64,000 nucleotides of DNA from Stomoxys calcitrans. Its lineage: Eukaryota > Arthropoda > Insecta > Diptera > Muscidae. The stretch covers positions 209,593,696-209,657,695 of the forward strand of contig NC_081553.1 in the NCBI RefSeq assembly GCF_963082655.1, written 5' to 3'. This document shows positions 35,167 through 47,102 of this stretch, piece after piece; position 1 is the stretch's first letter; every line of letters starts with the position of its first letter. The translations under genes and the position numbers were made by a program. The notes below the pieces were generated by a model. That model searched no databases. It saw nothing but the letters and a program-made list of their open reading frames with translations, and was not told where the DNA came from.

Positions 35167-36829
35167 TGTTTTTATACCCTCCACCATAAGATGGGGGGTA
35201 TACTAATTTCGTCATTCTGTTTGTAACTACTCGAAATATTCGTCTGAGACCCTATAAAGTATATATATTCTTGATCGTCGCGACATTTTATGTCGATCTA
35301 GCCATGTCCGTCCGTCCGTCCGTTTGTCCGTCCGTCCGTCCGTCTGTCCGTCCGTCTGTCTGTCGAAAGCACGCTAACTTCCGAAGGAGTAAAGCTAGCC
35401 GCTTGAAATTTTGCACAAATACTTCTTGTTAGTGTAGGTCGGTTGGTATTGTAAATGGGCCATATCGGTCCATGTTTTGATATAGCTGCCGTATAAACCG
35501 ATCTAGGGTCTTGACTTCTTGAGCCTCTAGAGTGCGCAATTCTTATCCGATTGGAATGAAATTTTGCACGACATGTTTTCTTATGATATCCAACAACTGT
35601 GCCACGTATGGTTCAAATCGGTCCATAACCTGATATAGCTGCCATATAAACCGATCTTGGGTCTTAACTTCTTGAGCCTCTAGAGTGCGCAATTCTTATC
35701 CGATTGAAATGAAATTTTGCACGACGTGTTTTGTTATTATATCCAATAACTGTGCCAAGTATGGTTCAAATCGGGTTATAACCTGATATAGCTGCCATAT
35801 AAACCGATCTTGGGTCTTGACTTCTTGAGCCTCTAGAGGGCACAATCCTTATCCGATTGAAATGAAATTTTGCACGACGTGTTTTGTTATTATATCCAAT
35901 AACTGTGCCAAGTATGGTTCAAATCGGTTCATAACCTGATATAGCTGCCATATAAACCGATCTTGGGTCTTGACTTCTTGAGCCTCTAGAGGGCGCAATT
36001 CTTATCCGATTGGAATGGAATTTCGCACGACGTGTTTTGTTATGATACCCAACAACTGTGCCAAGTATGGTTTAAATCGGTTCATAACCTGATATAGCTG
36101 CCATATAAACCGATCTTGGGTCTTGACTTCTTGAGCCTGTAGAGGGCACAATCCTTATCCGATTTGAATGAGTTTTTGCACGAAGTATTTCGTCATGATA
36201 TCCAACAACTGCGCCAAGTATGGTTGAAGTCGGTCCATAACCTGATATAGCTGTCATATAAACAGATCTGGGGATTTGACTTCTTGAGCTTCTAGAGGCC
36301 GCAATTCCTATCCGATTTGGCTGAAATTTTGCATGACGTATTTTATTTTTACTTTCAACAACTGTGTCAAATAAGGTTCAAATCGGTTCATAACCTGATA
36401 TAGCTGCCATATAAACCGATCTGGGATCTTGACTTCTTGACCCCTAGAGGTCGCAATTATTATCCGATATGCCTGAAATTTTGTACGACGGATCCTCTCA
36501 TGACCATCAACAAACTTGTTTATTATGTTCTGAATCGGTCTATAGCCCGATACAGATCCCATATAAATCGTTCTCTATTTTACTTCGTGAGCCCCAATGG
36601 GCGCAATTCTTATACGAATTGGCTGAAATTTTACACAGGTCTCCAACATATAATTTAATTGTGGTCCGAACCGGACCATATCTTGATATCGTTTTAATAG
36701 CAGAGCAACTCTTTTCTTATATCCTTTTTTGCCTAAGAAGAGATACCGGGAAAACAACTCGACAAATGCGATCCATGGTGGAGGGTATATAAGATTCGGC
36801 CCGGCCGAACTTAGCACGCTTTTACTTTT
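35167..36829 (-). mobile_element. Complete 153-bp-array element (reference copy)
   Basis: It starts TTTTTATACCCTCCACCATA, with the GTCCGTCCGTTTGTCC region at 35305-35365. Monomer cores (GATATAG) are at 35479, 35632, 35785, 35938, 36091, 36244 and 36397, six intervals of exactly 153 bp, with one more core at 36549 (152). It ends ATGGTGGAGGGTATATAAGA and TTCGGCCCGGCCGAACTTAG, then CACGCTTTTAC. The two ends share an inverted TATACCCTCCACCAT. This is the clearest copy for defining the family. Confidence 0.9.
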
Positions 36830-38036
36830 TTTTTTTCAATTTCCACCACTTGCCCTAAAAAGTGACTGATCTCATAAATAATATCAAAAATGCAGCTACT
36901 TAAGCCCTTGTCACCTTCATCCCAAAGGATACAATAAGAAATATTTTGCCAATATTTATAAAATTTTCTAAATTTCACTTTAAAATTCAGTAACGAGTAT
37001 TCCTTATCCAAAAAAAAAAACTCGTTTTGTGATCCTTACAAGATCACAAAGCCAAAAAAGCAAACCACCAAATTCGCAATTCCCTTTATTCGAACAATGT
37101 CATCGATGACAATCGTACAAAACTAAACGTTTCTAACAATGCCAATTCATAACTAAAGATGGATAAAAACCAACAAATCACTTGCCTAGGATCCTTTTTG
37201 GAACATCCTTCAGGAATGTGAATTGTCTAAGATTGCAAAGTAATTTGGCATTGTTTTCTATTGTATGCCGAAGTAAACAATCGATCATCATACACTTAAA
37301 TATCAATACCAACAATGGGGTGCCAAGAAAGGAAGATGGAATACAAAAAGGAAGATGCATTGGAATTTGCAATACCTTCCAAGGAGGGTGAGTTTGTTCA
37401 ACAAAAGAAAATGTTTGCCAATAATTTAATTGTTATATGATGATGGTGATGATGATTATGCTGATTGTTAAGGCTAAGGATATGGCAAGGAAATTCATTT
37501 CAATTGTTAGGCGGGTGTGTAAAGTTTATGGCAAAGAAAGAAAGAATTAAGGAAATTGGAAAGTATCATAGATTAGGTAGAAAGATGATGTGCAAGACTA
37601 TATTTAATTTTTTCTTACTTAACTTTAATTGGCTATGACTTAACATTCTTCCAATAGTCCAATGTAGAATAGTGTTCCAAGCGCTTCGGTCTTCTGAACT
37701 CCTTCTAAGATCCCTAAAACCAGAATTCAAGGAGTCTCTCATTTAACTCTTAACAAAAAGATTATAATTGAATTTTTCAATTTGATGCAATGGATGCAAG
37801 CTAGCCAAAGATTACTCTTTTGATTTAACTAGCTCACCCAAGCACTCTCCGCTGTGCCTTCTACAATACACAACATAAAAATTTACTTGTATTTATAATC
37901 CAAACTTCTTGATCTCATGGGTGTGTCTTGACTCCAAATACATCTTGACTTCAAATACCTTTCCGTTGAATGCAGAACATATTTCAAAAAATTTAAGATG
38001 AGATAAGACCCACGGGCGCTTGGCCCAAAATGATTT
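36830..38036. other. Intergenic, no recognised feature
   Basis: AT-rich unique-looking DNA. A short ATGATGATG-type run is at about 37436-37462. No gene, RNA or element end is supported. Confidence 0.4.
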
Positions 38037-39300
38037 TATACCCACCACCATAGGATGGGCGTATACTAATCTAGTCATTCCGTTTGTAACACCTCGAAAT
38101 ATTGATCTAGGACCCCATAAAGCATACATATTCTTAATCGTATCGATGTCCTGAGTCGATCTAGCCATGTCCGCCCGTCCTTCTGTGGAAATCACGATAG
38201 CGGTCGAACTTGTAAAACTAGCCACTTGAAACTGTGCACAGATACTTAAAACTGAAGTAGGTCGTTGGGGATTGCAAATGAGCAAAATCGGTTCAGATTT
38301 GGATATTACACCCATATAAACCGATTTCCCGATGTGAATTCTTGAGCCCTTGGAAGCCGAAATTTTCGTTCGATATGGCGGAAATTTGGCACATAGTGTT
38401 CTGTTATGACTTCCAACAACTGTGCGAAGTACGGTTCAAATCGGTCTATAACCTGATATAGCTTCCATATAAACCGATCTCCCGATTTGACTTATTGAGC
38501 TTTTACCAGCCGCAATTTTTGTCCGATTTGGCTGAAATTTTGCACATAGTATTCTGTTTTGATTTCCAACAAGTGTATCAAGTATAGTTTAAATCGGCCT
38601 AGAACCTGTTATAGTTCCGATATAAACCGATCTCCCGATTTGACTTTTTGAGCCCCTGGAAGCCTCAATTTTCATCTGATTTGGCTGAAATTGTGTATGT
38701 GGTGTTTCGTTGTGACTTTCAACAATTGTGCCAAGTACGGTCCAAATCGGTCTATAACCTGATATAGCTCTCATATAAACTGATCTCCCGATTTGACTTC
38801 TTGAGCCCCTGGAAACCGACATGTTTACCCGATTTGGCTGAAATTTTGCACATAGTGTTCTGTTTTGATTTCCGACAAGTGTGTCAAGTATAGTTCAAAT
38901 CGGTCAAGAACTTGGTATAGTTCCGATATAAACCGATCTCCCGATTTGACTTTTTGAGCCCCTGGAAGCCTCAATTTTCATCTGATTTGGCTGAAATTGT
39001 GTATGTGGTGTTTCGTTGTGACTTTCAACAATTGTGCCAAGTACGGTCCAAATCGGTCTATAACCTGATATAGCTCTCATATAAACCAAGCTCCCGATTT
39101 GACTTCTTGAGTCCATACAACCCGCAATTTTTGTCCAATTTAGCTACAATTTTGCACATAGTGTTTTCTTATGACTTCCGAAAACTCTGCCAAGTACGGT
39201 CTGAATCGGTCCCTAACCTGATACCCATATAAACCAATCTCCCGATTTAAATTCTTGAGCCTTTACCAGCCACAATTTTTGTCCTATTTTCCGTAAAGAT
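38037..39300 (-). mobile_element. 153-bp-array element, TATACCCACCACC end
   Basis: It starts TTTTATACCCACCACCATAG, with CCTCGAAATATTGATCTAGG and GTCCGCCCGTCC phrases. About seven monomers of the subfamily also found in the sqz intron follow (GATCTCCCGATTTGACTTC, TGATTTGGCTGAAATT). Two consecutive blocks (38590-38870 and 38890-39110) are nearly identical, a recent internal duplication of about 300 bp. The hairpin end is absent. Confidence 0.8.
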
Positions 39301-39339
39301 TTCCTACAGACATTTCCTATAGGATACTGACAGATCTTC

Positions 39340-40990
39340 ATGCCAAAGCACTCAAGGCATCACACCATCATACACCCGTACCCCAATAATGAACTCTTCA
39401 AGCATACTCTTTCTCTCGCACATACCAGTTACCCACCTCTCACTCTCTCACCTAATACTCTCTAATACTCCCACCTATGACTTTGCATTCACACAAATAT
39501 CGGATTCTTAACTTAAAGACAACAACAATTTGCTGTATATTTGTTTTTTCTTTTATTGAAAATTGATTCCTCATTTTCAAGAAATTTCTTTTCGGAAAAT
39601 TAATTTTCATATATATTGTGCACATTCCTGGAAAATTGATGACAATTTCATTAAAATCCATTCAGCCGTTTGGCCATAAATATCTACCACAAAATCGTTT
39701 TTATAAAACCCACTCACTGCATATCAACTGTTGTTATAAAATTGTAATTGTCGTTCAGGCTGGCAAAACATATACAAACAACAACAAGAAAAAAATGCAA
39801 ATGCCTCGCATGCCAAAGCCTAATTAACTGACCTAAATGCCAAGTAGGGCCATGCACATCAAAGAGCGTAAGAAAGAACAAGAGCTGGCGTTAGAGTGTA
39901 ATACGGGATGACGAGTGACAAATTTTAAAGACACAACATGTTTGAATTGCTTACGATATTTCGTTTTTCCGTTTTTTATTCGGTTGCAAAGAAACAAAGC
40001 AAAATACGAACAAATGTTCGAACGAATGCCCGAACGAATGCCCGAATCAAAACAGAATAACCCGAAAATGTTGCAACCCTCAATGTGAATCCAATTGGAA
40101 TACAATAAAAATGTTGTGTCTTTAACGCGAGTTATTTAACGGTACGGGGAAGACAAAGCAGAAACCCTCTCTTGTATTAGATCTTATGCTCTTTGATGCA
40201 CATCATACCCCTACAGCACTAACACTTTAATAGTGATACTCTTTCTCTCGCAACATTTGTTTCCCTTACTCTCACAACTAACACTGGCAAAACATATACA
40301 AACAACAACAACGACAACAATGCAAATGCCTCAAACGCCAAAGCCGAATTGGCTGACCTTAATGCCAAGTAGGGCCATGCACATCACACCCCCACAACAC
40401 CTTCACCTAAATAGTGATACTCTTTCTCTCGCAACATTTGTTTCTCTTACTCTCACAACTAACACTGGCAAAACATATACAAACAACAACAATAACGACA
40501 ACAATGCAAATGCCTCGCACTCCAAAGCCGAATTGGCTGACCTTAATGCCAAGTAGGGTCATGCACATCACACCCCCACAATACTTACACCTTAATAGTG
40601 ATACTCTTTCTCTCGCAACATTTCTTTATCTTACTCTCACAACTAACACTGGCAAAACATATGCAAACAACAACAACAATGAATAAGTCTCGCACGCGAA
40701 AGCCGAATTGGCTAACCTAAATGTCAAGTAGGGCCATTCACATAACACCCCCACAACACCCTCACCTAAATAGTGATAGTCTTTCTCTTTCCCACCTATG
40801 GCTTTGCATTCACACCAACAACAGTTTGCTGTGATTAAGCTACTTCTTCTTTTATGGAAAATTAATTCCTCATTTTCATGGTTTTTTTTTAAGGAAAATT
40901 AATTTTCATATACATTTGTCGCTTTTCTGGAAAAATATCTTTCGATTAATACCAATTTCATTAAAAATTCAACCGTTTAATAATATATAT
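39340..40990. repeat. Tandem repeat, about 182-bp unit
   Basis: Units contain GGCAAAACATATACAAACAA, AATGCCAAGTAGGGCCATGC and TACTCTTTCTCTCGCAACAT. GGCAAAAC starts at 39762, 40286, 40467 and 40651. The last three spacings are 181 and 184. The first is enlarged by a 336-bp insertion. Partial units continue on both sides (ACTTTGCATTCACA near 39480 and 40803). No coding role is apparent. Confidence 0.75.
39860..40195. mobile_element. hAT-type MITE with 8-bp target duplication
   Basis: The terminal inverted repeats CAAAGAGCGTAAGA and TCTTATGCTCTTTG (one mismatch) are bounded by an exact 8-bp duplication, ATGCACAT (39852-39859 and 40196-40203). Adjacent repeat units preserve the empty site (GCCATGCACATCACACCCCC). 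A second inverted pair inside (TTAAAGACACAACAT and ATGTTGTGTCTTTAA) strengthens the fold-back. An 8-bp duplication is typical of hAT transposons. There is no transposase. Confidence 0.85.
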
Positions 40991-42690
40991 GAATAAAAAT
41001 GTTCTATTCCTCAATGTTTCATCTCAAATTTTAAGAATTTTTATTATTTGATATTATTTCCTTGTGTAAGATGTAGCCACACAGTCTTTGAAGTGGTTGG
41101 CATACAATCTTGTAAGAGTTTGGCAGTTGCAGTGATTCCTCATCAAAGCCTTTAAAGAACTCAAAGAACGCCTGCAAAATTGAGCGGATAAATCACGGCA
41201 TGTCCATGTTCCTTCACATACAATGTGTTGCCAAGAAGTGTGATCACTTATTCCGTGACGAGTCAGTTTATGACACCCCTAGTCAATGTTACAAAGAGTG
41301 ATTAAATTTGTTCCTCTGTAAAGCTTTCATAGATTATCAAAGTTGAGAAGAGTTTTCATTCAAGTTCTCTGTCGCGTGATGATTGTAAGGCAATTTCATT
41401 TTAAAAAAAGGAAAGAAAAAAAAAACACGAAGCAGCAGTACCCCAAATCAAAACCAATAACCATCTACACTACAATGTATGTGATGTGGATTGAATTGGC
41501 AAAGCTGAAGAGGAAGAGATGAAAAACAACAACGTTTAAGCCATATTCATTAGGAGCCATCAAGAGGCCAACAAAAAAATATATTCCCACGTACTACAAC
41601 ACCACAGAAATCTTGCTGAAACTGGCCGAACGTAGGGATGGACGGACAAAACTTTGGTTGGCAAAAAATAATCCAATCCAGCCACCGCAACCATCAAGCC
41701 AGCCAACATACTCTTCCACAACTCTAAGGCAAAAAGGCTGAAATTTCAAAACAGGTTTGCCAGAATCACTTTTACCACAAATAGTAGTAGTACATACCCC
41801 CTCTCCAATGGTGAAGTAAACGAACGAATGTTGGTAAAAAAAAAAGAAAAGAGAAATTCGACCATACAAATAATAATGATAATATTAATAATAACAGCGA
41901 TATTGGATCCCATCACCCATACAGCGAAGGAGGTTAGCATGGGGTAGAGGAGGCCACAATGAAAAGGTGATGCTAAATCAACAACGACAGTTTAAGCTAC
42001 AACCCCAACCTGCACCGCATAGACCCAGGCTATGCCAAGGAGTTTTTATGCTTCTCCTGCAGAGTAAGGAGTTCGTTTTAGCTGGTTTTAGCCAATGCGC
42101 CAGAATGCCATAGAGCTTCAGATTGCTGCTGTTACCGGTGTTGGCAATGATGTTCATTCCTTGAAAAGCGGTTTTGTCTCACTCAGCCTCCAATCAAGCC
42201 AAGCAACCGCAAACGACTTGTGTAGTTAGTAAGTTGTGCTTGGGCACACACTCCCCACACTCACTAACCGCCACCATTAACAATTGAGTTTTTATCCGAT
42301 CTTGCAACAATGTTGCAGCTTCATATTCTAGCAGATGAAACTTGTTTTGTTGTTGTTCTTCTTATTATTTGGTCTTGTTTCCTTACTCACTTGATGCTGT
42401 TAACGTTCTTTTCCGATGGATGGGTGTTATTTTAGTTCGGTATGATAGTCTTTTAAGTTTTTTGTTTTTCATAGAAATCCCGGGATACGAGGGTGAAGAA
42501 AAAAGTTGTGCAAGTCGTTTAAATGAAAATCTCAAGATCATATATAGGTGTGAGCTATGATAGATGTTTGGGATTTGAACCCGGTCGTTTAGCAGAATAT
42601 CATGGCAAGATAGGGTTAGCTACGATTATTGAAATCAAAATCACTTAGCCAATTTTTTGCATTGATATAACTTAGTAGCGGAGGAAAGAA
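40991..42690. other. Intergenic, no recognised feature
   Basis: A-rich tracts (41400-41430, 41830-41860) and an AATAATAAT-like run near 41868-41893. No domain or element end is recognised. Confidence 0.4.
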
Positions 42691-42800
42691 AGGAGGCCAC
42701 CGTAGCCAGAGGTCCATTTATGACACTGAGACACCTGGGTTCGAGTCCTGGCCAAATGCGGACGATATTTGCAGTAGCGAAAGACCAAAGCTTTGGGTGG
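42691..42800 (+). mobile_element. SINE head, diverged
   Basis: GGAGGCCACCGTAGCCAGAG and CACCTGGGTTCGAGTCCTGG match the tRNA-like head of the SINE with a perfect box B (GGTTCGAGTCC) but a deletion in the box A region. The body downstream of the head is unrelated, so it is either a truncated copy or a different SINE sharing the head. Confidence 0.65.
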
Positions 42801-43386
42801 AAATCAAACATAAAACTACACAAAAGCCAATCTGAGTTTGGGAAAACGTCACGGTGATGGCGTTAGATCACTAGGGCAAAGTCCCAAAAGTGTTTAAAGT
42901 TCCCATATCAAATTCAGTAGGAATTGAGGCGGCTCCAGCTCCCCAAACCTAGTTACTCTGGCTTGCTGGGGGAGGTTAAGCTTCAAGTGCTGTGGGCGGC
43001 GCATGGGAAAAGGCAATCACGAAGAAACTGTTAATGGCTTACATTATCGTTATCCTGGTGAAAGCTATCTGGGGGCCAGCCTGATTCGTTGTTTGATTTC
43101 GCTCTAAAACATGAAAATCCAAATCCAAATAATCCCAAGATGGTGATTTGGATGGCTGCTTCGATAATAGCCCATTTGAATCTGCTTGGATACTCGTAAC
43201 AAATAATTGTGTCTTCGCAAAAGAAGAATCTTTATCGACTCATTGAAATGGTCCTCATGAGAATTGAGGAGGCAGTTTCGGATGTTATTTCATGGCGTGT
43301 CAATTAGCTGTAAAGTCCACACAAGGTTTCTTTGAGGAAGTGATATCCATTCCTCTCTTTGTTGTAATATGAGGACTTGTAATAAA
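42801..43386. other. Intergenic, no recognised feature
   Basis: No element ends or coding frame recognised. Confidence 0.3.
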
Positions 43387-43596
43387 ATGCAAATTTGCCC
43401 ATGAAGGAAGAGAGGCAAAATTCTCACATAGCAATGAGTGCTGTTCGATTCAAGTTTTAAGCTCAATGATAGGGGGCCTTCTTTTTTGCAGCCGAGTTCG
43501 AACGACGTGCCACAGTGCGACACCTCTTTGAGAAGTGCAGAAGTTTTTGGTTAGCATAGTACCTCACAAATGTCGCCAGCACTAACCACCGCTGAG
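43387..43596 (-). mobile_element. SINE body, minus strand, headless
   Basis: It runs from the SINE 3' end (ATGCAAATTTGCCCATGAAG) through TCAAGTTTTAAGCTCAATGA and GACACCTCTTTGAGAAGT to CCAGCACTAACCACCGCTGA. The tRNA-like head is absent, where a transposase relic begins. Confidence 0.75.
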
Positions 43597-43609
43597 TATT
43601 CGAAACCAG

Positions 43610-44290
43610 GCGTTTTTCAGCGATCCATGTTTGAAGATTATCTTATGACTGCAACTCAAATGCTTAATCCTCTTAGTCCAATTTTGGCATACTCTTTCCA
43701 ACACTTCGGCCGGTATCTCATGAATAAATCGTTCAACGTTGTCTTTCAATGCGTCAATTGAAGCGGGCTAGTCTGTATAGACAGGAGCTTTAACATAGCC
43801 CCACAAAAAATAATCTAAAGGCGTTAAATCGCACGATCTAGGCGGCCAATTGACCGTTACCGAACTTGAAACAAAATCCTCACCGAACTTGCCTCTCAAT
43901 AAATCCATTGTGCCGCGTGCTGTGAGGCATGTGCAAGTCAAGCTCTTGCATTTTGGGCAAAAAAAAAGTTGGATATCATTCAACGATAGCGCTCACCATT
44001 AACAGTTCCGTTACGATTCGCATCATCTTTGAAGAAGCACGGTTCAATGATGCAACCAGCCCTTAAACCGCACCAAATTGTGACTTTTTCTTGATGCATT
44101 GGTAGCTGATCTTCACTCCAAAATGAAAAATTGAAAAATGAGCTTCGTCGTTCAATGGAAGAAGCGTGCGATGAACTTTCTTAACAATTCTTTCTTAAGG
44201 AATTCGCTGACACGGAAAGAGGTTTTCGCCCACTATCCTGTGTCTTCATCTCGCAATGGCGGAGCATTGACACGAAAGGTGCTTGGCAAG
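43610..44290 (-). pseudogene. Tc1/mariner transposase relic, minus strand
   Basis: On the minus strand it encodes the C-terminal DDE region: ARGTMDLLRGKFGEDFVSSS, then NWPPRSCDLTPLDYFLWGYV with the catalytic D in CDLTPLD, then VYTD. Upstream are GAILLKDDANRN- and CGLRAGCIIEPCFF-like segments and a broken SDEAHF start near 44140. The N-terminus (TVKKVHRTLLP-like, near 44170) is joined by the same kind of internal deletion as in the 27.9 kb copy. Stops and shifts abolish function. Confidence 0.75.
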
Positions 44291-44292
44291 CG

Positions 44293-44818
44293 TTGTCCTG
44301 TTTCGTGAAATACTCGGCCACAAGGCTTTTGGCATCCTATAATCCACAGATTATAACTGCAGCCTTTTTAAGAATCGAAAGAGAATCACTGAAAATGGGT
44401 CTGGCAGTAAATGGAGATAAGACGAAATGGATGGTTCCAACTCCCGAAAAACCTTGCACAACGAAGCAGATAAAGAAAAGGGAGAAAGTTGGAAACCAAA
44501 ACTTTTAGAAAGTCAGTAACTTAATCTACCTCGGCACCGCCGTAACCGAAACGAATACCACCAGTTTTGAGATAAAGCGAAGAATAATACTGGCAAACAG
44601 TTTAGAAACAAGGCGACTTCTCGACAAACGAAGATTACACTATACAAGACACAGATACTACCCGTGTTGTTATATGGTTCTGAGGCATTGGTACTTGTGA
44701 AAGTCTTTTGAAGGCAAACACGGTGGTACACGCAAACCGGGAAGCCCAAAAGCCCGATGGAAAGATCAAGTGGTGGGAGACACCTCGAAACTTGGTGCTG
44801 GAGATTTTAGAATCCACC
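44293..44818 (+). pseudogene. RTE-type LINE reverse transcriptase 3' fragment
   Basis: AAFLRIERESLKMGLAVNGDKTK (RT thumb) is followed in other frames by YLGTAVTETNTTSFEIKRRI, YKTQxLPVLLYGSEA and GKPKSPxARWKDQV-like segments. This is the standard 3' order of RTE-like RTs. Frameshifts separate each block. It complements the 5' RT piece at 13916-14215. Confidence 0.65.
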
Positions 44819-44829
44819 AATCCACGGAA

Positions 44830-45149
44830 GCCACCGTAGCGCTGAAGTTAGCATGTCCGCCTATGACGCTGAACGCCTGGCTTCGAATCCTGGTGAGACC
44901 ATCAGAAAAAAATTTCAGTGGTGTTTTCCCCTCCTAATGCTGGCAACATTTGTAAGGTACTATGCCTTGTTAAACTTCTCTCCAAAGAGGTTTCGTACTG
45001 CGGCACGCCGTTCGGACTCGGCTTTAAAAAAGAGACCCCTTTTCATTGAGCTTAAACTTGAATCGAACTGCACTCATTGATATGTGATAAGTTTGCTCCT
45101 GTTCCTTAGTGGAATGTTCATGGGCAAAATTTGCATTTGCAAAGTAAGG
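44830..45149 (+). mobile_element. tRNA-derived SINE with target duplication
   Basis: Full-length copy: head GCCACCGTAGCGCTGAAGTT, box B CTTCGAATCCTGG (one mismatch), body, and 3' end GGGCAAAATTTGCATTTGCA. It is flanked by AATCCACGGAA at 44819-44829 and AATCCACAGAA at 45150-45160, an 11-bp duplication with one difference. It separates RTE-like LINE debris from the following minus-strand LINE. Confidence 0.85.
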
Positions 45150-45160
45150 AATCCACAGAA

Positions 45161-46130
45161 CCAGCCCACACCCTACTCTCGTTCATCGTAGAAGGGGTTC
45201 ACCCTAAAAAAGGCTCGCATAATGAAGAACTCACGGATTTCGTAGAACGATGTACGGCGATCAGCAATACATTCCGGGCCAGCTCGTCGACCGCTTTGTT
45301 CTCCGACACACCTTGATGACCTGAAACTCATTGAAGCCTGTTGGAGCCTGACAGCCGCTATATCGCTCGAAGAAGCTCTTTACATCTTTTAACCAGTTTC
45401 TACTTCACATGGCCAGATGGCAGAGCTTTTTGCGCTCTGATAGTTCTCCCATTGACATCATCTCCAATGTCATCAGGGCTGCGAAGACCACCGCCTGAAA
45501 TACGCTGCATCCGTCCAAAAGCCCTTTATATTCCCGGATTCTTAGGAATTCAATGAATCCAATCCAAAACCCATCCGTGTAAACAGAGGGTCTCGAGTGG
45601 GTGGAAAACTTAGAAACTCAATGAATCCAATCCAAAACCCATCCGTGTAAATAGAAGGTCTAGAAATCGCTTTTCGGGACAACAAAGTCGATCCTCTCAA
45701 CAAGGAAGGAATGCCCGTTAAAAAGTATCAACTCAATCTTTTTGATGTTTACACCAAGCCCATTGGCTCTCGCCTATCCAGACAGCTTCCTCAATGCCTT
45801 TTGAACAAGATCCGTTATAGTAGAAAGGAAACGACCAGCCATGGTGACGACATCATCCGCGTAGCCAACTATCTGGTGAATCTTCCTCTCGATAGTCATC
45901 AGAATCCCATTGATAACTAGAAGCCACAAAAGAGGAGATAAAGCCCCTTCCTCTGGAGTTTCTCTGGTCACAACCTTCCTTCCAGTGATGAGTTTATAAT
46001 CCGAATTTTCAGCACCGTTACCAAAAGAGGGGAGCCTCATGCTGTTCAGCGTCAAAGGCTGTCATGCTAACCTCTGCAGGCTACGTTGGCCTGCAAAAAA
46101 TCCAGCAGAACGTAGCTCCCAAAAATCATC
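45161..46130 (-). pseudogene. LINE reverse transcriptase, minus strand
   Basis: The 93-residue open frame at 45774-46055 has TPEEGALSPLLWLLVINGIL and IVGYADDVVTMAGRFLSTIT, the RT motif pair (G-LSPLLW, then YADD) with both catalytic aspartates intact, as in I/LOA-type LINEs. Downstream (45160-45700) are broken continuations. A 71-bp direct duplication (TCCAATCCAAAACCCATCCG at 45558 and 45629) breaks the frame. Confidence 0.75.
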
Positions 46131-46149
46131 CGAAGGAGTGGTATGGCAT

Positions 46150-46932
46150 ACGGTCCTGCCACGGCAGGAGCTACCGTGAGTTGTTGGAAGTCGTAACAGA
46201 ACACCGCATGCACAATTTCAGCCAAATCGGACAAAAATTGCGGCTTGTAAGGATTCAAGAAGTCAAATCAGCAGATCGGCTTATATGGAAGTTATACCAG
46301 GTTATCGACCGATTTGGATTTTACTTTGTACAGTTGTTGAAAGTCATAACAGAACACTATGTGCAAAATTAGCGCCAACTCGGACAAAAATTGTGGCTTC
46401 CAGGGGCTCAAGTAGTCAAATCGGGAGATCGGTTTATATGGGAGCTATATCAGGTTATAGACCGATTTGAACCGTACTTGGCACAGTTGTTGGAAGTCAT
46501 AACAGAATATTATGAGCAAAATTTTTGATTCTAGGGGCTCAAGAAGTCAAAATCGGGAAATCGGTTTATGTGGGAGCTATATCAGTTGTAGACAGATTTG
46601 AACCGTACTTGGTACAGTTGTTGGAAATCATAACAGAACATAAAGTACAAAATTTTAGCCAAATCGGACAAAAATTTTGGCTTCCAGGGGCTCAAGAAGT
46701 TAATCCGGGAGATCGGTTCATATATGAGCTATATCCAAATTTGAACCGATATGGCCCAGCAAGCTTTACGCGTTCCACCGCTATCGTGATTTCGACAGAC
46801 GGACATGGCTAGATCGACTCAGAATGTCGAGACGGTCAAAAATATATATATACTTTATGGGGTCTTAGATCAATATTTCGAGGTGTTAAAAACAGAATGC
46901 CCATCCTATGGTGGTATAGAAAGTGAACGTGT
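46150..46932 (+). mobile_element. 153-bp-array element, TATACCACCATAGG end, hairpin end lost
   Basis: About four monomers (GGAGATCGGTTTATATGGGA cores; AGCCAAATCGGACAAAAATT) are followed by the end region TTCGACAGACGGACATGGCT, ATATATACTTTATGGGGTCT and CCCATCCTATGGTGGTATAG. The left end is truncated inside a monomer. It belongs to the subfamily of the sqz intron copy. Confidence 0.75.
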
Positions 46933-47102
46933 TTTATTTAGCTAACATCATTTTAGATGCATTGCTGGAAGGTGTTTCATCCGAAGACGAGGATACAATT
47001 TTTACCGTTTTATTTGTCGAAATGACAACATATGGACATATGAACAAGTTCGATTAGAGGGTTGGGGCGAAACTTGCAAAATTTTGTCCCGTATAAGTGT
47101 TA

